This document shows, one piece after another, positions 5,667-6,343 of a stretch of 6,343 nucleotides of DNA. Position numbers and translations under genes: made by a program. Positions within the stretch are counted from its first letter, which is position 1. The number at the start of each line of letters is the position of its first letter. This stretch comes from Pseudomonas sp. GTDB lineage: Bacteria; Pseudomonadota; Gammaproteobacteria; Pseudomonadales; Pseudomonadaceae. The stretch spans positions 1 through 6,343 of the forward strand of contig DPSI01000152.1 in assembly GCA_003527165.1 (NCBI GenBank), read 5' to 3'. The notes under the pieces are model-generated. The model made no database searches and was not told where the DNA came from. It was given only the letters and a program-made list of their open reading frames with translations.

Positions 5667-5842
5667 ATTCGGCGAACGGGCCGATTCTCGAATCAGACTT
5701 CCGTTAGCGAATTATCATTTTACTGTGCGGAATGCAGAACCGTTTTTTTCAGCTACTATGGAACAGAGCTTCCGCAATTTGAGCCATATGGACTTTAGGG
5801 GCGAGCCCGACACCCCGGCGAAGCCCGCACTGCCCGGCCCCA
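5667..5842. other. Upstream region of the IclR gene; no gene seen
   Basis: No credible reading frame is seen. The stretch is AT-richer around 5699-5760 (including a T7 run at 5743-5749), as is usual for a regulatory region. It contains the near-palindrome GATTC-TC-GAATC (5683-5694), the perfect inverted repeat TGCGGAA (5726-5732) / TTCCGCA (5770-5776), and another TTCCG at 5699-5703. These could be operator half-sites. A -10-like TACTAT occurs at 5754-5759 but without a good -35. Confidence 0.3.
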
Positions 5843-5867
5843 GGGGCGATCTGCTATCGTTCGCCCC
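5843..5867 (+). promoter_or_regulatory. Candidate promoter and operator of the IclR-family gene
   Basis: An extended -10-like TGCTATCGT (TATCGT 5855-5860) lies 39 bp before the start codon. It is enclosed by a perfect 7-bp inverted repeat, GGGGCGA (5843-5849) and TCGCCCC (5861-5867), and GGGGCGA recurs directly at 5798-5804. A repeat over the -10 would suit autorepression, which is common in the IclR family. There is no good -35, so the promoter call is tentative. Confidence 0.4.
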
Positions 5868-5899
5868 GCTGCCCCACTACCAGACAGACCGACACCACC

Positions 5900-6343
5900 A
5901 TGAGCGACGTTGAAGACATCGAGAACCCCAAGGACCGCAAGTTCGTCGAGGCCCTGTCTCGCGGGCTGGACGTGCTGCGCGCCTTCACCCACGGCTCGGT
6001 GGTGATGGGCAATCAGGATATCGCACGCATCACCGGGCTGCCTAAGCCTACGGTGTCGCGTATGACCTATACCCTGACCAAGCTCGGCTATCTCAGCTAC
6101 TCACAGCAACTGGAGAAGTATCAGCTCGACTCCGGCGTGCTGGCTCTGGGTTACGCCTACGTGTCCAACCTGCGCGTGCGCCAGCTGGCCAAGCCGTACA
6201 TGGACGAGTTCGCCCGTCGCACCAACACTTCCGTCGGCCTGACCTGCCGCGACCGGCTATCGATGATTTACATCGAGAACTGCCGTACCTCCGAAGTTTC
6301 AACGTTGCGTATGGATGTTGGCGTGCGCCTGCCGCTGGCCACC
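5900..6343 (+). CDS. IclR-family transcriptional regulator (3' end outside window)
   Basis: The first 148 residues of what is normally a 250-270 residue DNA-binding regulator. The segment KFVEALSRGLDVLRAF (14-29) is the first helix of the IclR winged helix-turn-helix; NQDIARITGLPKPTVSRMTYTL (38-59) is the helix-turn-helix, LPKPTVSR being typical of the recognition helix; LGYLSYSQQLEKYQL (62-76) is the wing. Residues from about 80 (LALGYAYVSNLRVRQLAKPYMDEFA) enter the ligand-binding domain, with YIEN 124-127 and RMDVGVRLPLAT at the window edge, where the family's G.R.PL.(A/S)T motif occurs. ATG 5900 is the first possible start after the in-frame stop at 5780-5782 and gives a family-like N-terminus, though no clear Shine-Dalgarno sequence precedes it. 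The ligand and targets cannot be inferred; the genes it controls may be downstream of the window. It resembles regulators of aromatic or carboxylic acid catabolism only in a general way. Confidence 0.9.
   Translation, partial: MSDVEDIENPKDRKFVEALSRGLDVLRAFTHGSVVMGNQDIARITGLPKPTVSRMTYTLTKLGYLSYSQQLEKYQLDSGVLALGYAYVSNLRVRQLAKPYMDEFARRTNTSVGLTCRDRLSMIYIENCRTSEVSTLRMDVGVRLPLAT

Noticed and set aside
5711..5724. A Fur-box-like sequence (AATGATAAT on the minus strand).
   Set aside because: Only one half-site matches; the other half of the TGATAAT-N-ATTATCA pattern is absent.
5659..5913. An 84-codon plus-strand frame before the IclR gene.
   Set aside because: No ribosome site or recognisable motif; it crosses the promoter region and the start of the IclR gene in another frame.

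Overview
The window looks like a chromosomal segment from a gamma-proteobacterium of the family Pseudomonadaceae, most likely the Pseudomonas/Stutzerimonas (P. stutzeri) group. The basis is high G+C coding sequence with G/C-rich third positions, L28 and L33 proteins that match the remembered Pseudomonas versions almost residue for residue, a kauB-type aldehyde dehydrogenase next to a PLP aminotransferase and rpmG-rpmB (as I recall it, the PA5312-PA5316 neighbourhood of P. aeruginosa), and intergenic repeats of the kinds common in this genus. No database search was run; identifications come from reading motifs and from memory of the families.

Layout, left to right. (1) 2-1387, plus strand: 3' part of a PleD-like protein with a degenerate receiver, an intact receiver and an active-looking GGDEF (GGEEF) domain; its true start may lie before the window. 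(2) 1388-1594: intergenic gap between two convergent genes, holding heptad repeats and a 76-bp palindromic element. (3) 1595-3088, minus strand: an NAD(P)-dependent aldehyde dehydrogenase of the KauB/PauC type. (4) 3089-3288: divergent promoter region. (5) 3289-4614, plus strand: a class III omega-amino acid aminotransferase. (6) 4615-4832: non-coding stretch with several inverted repeats, followed by a strong bidirectional terminator at 4833-4859. (7) 4878-5033 and 5045-5281, minus strand: the rpmB-rpmG operon (read rpmB first), with a sigma-70-like promoter at 5430-5458 and a structured leader of about 140 nt. (8) 5459-5899: about 440 bp without a gene, holding three inverted-repeat structures and the probable promoter of (9) an IclR-family regulator starting at 5900 and running off the window.

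Functionally, the aldehyde dehydrogenase and aminotransferase form a plausible pair: the aminotransferase removes the terminal amino group of an omega-amine or omega-amino acid, giving an aldehyde, and the dehydrogenase oxidises such aldehydes to acids, as in polyamine, guanidinobutyrate and beta-alanine-type catabolism. rpmB-rpmG is housekeeping. The cyclase and the IclR regulator have no visible functional link with the genes between them.

I see no defence system, CRISPR array, prophage or transposase gene. The less ordinary content is non-coding: the nested 72-nt stem-loop upstream of the IclR gene, the rpmB leader with mutually exclusive hairpins, and the palindromic element lying between two copies of a heptad array.
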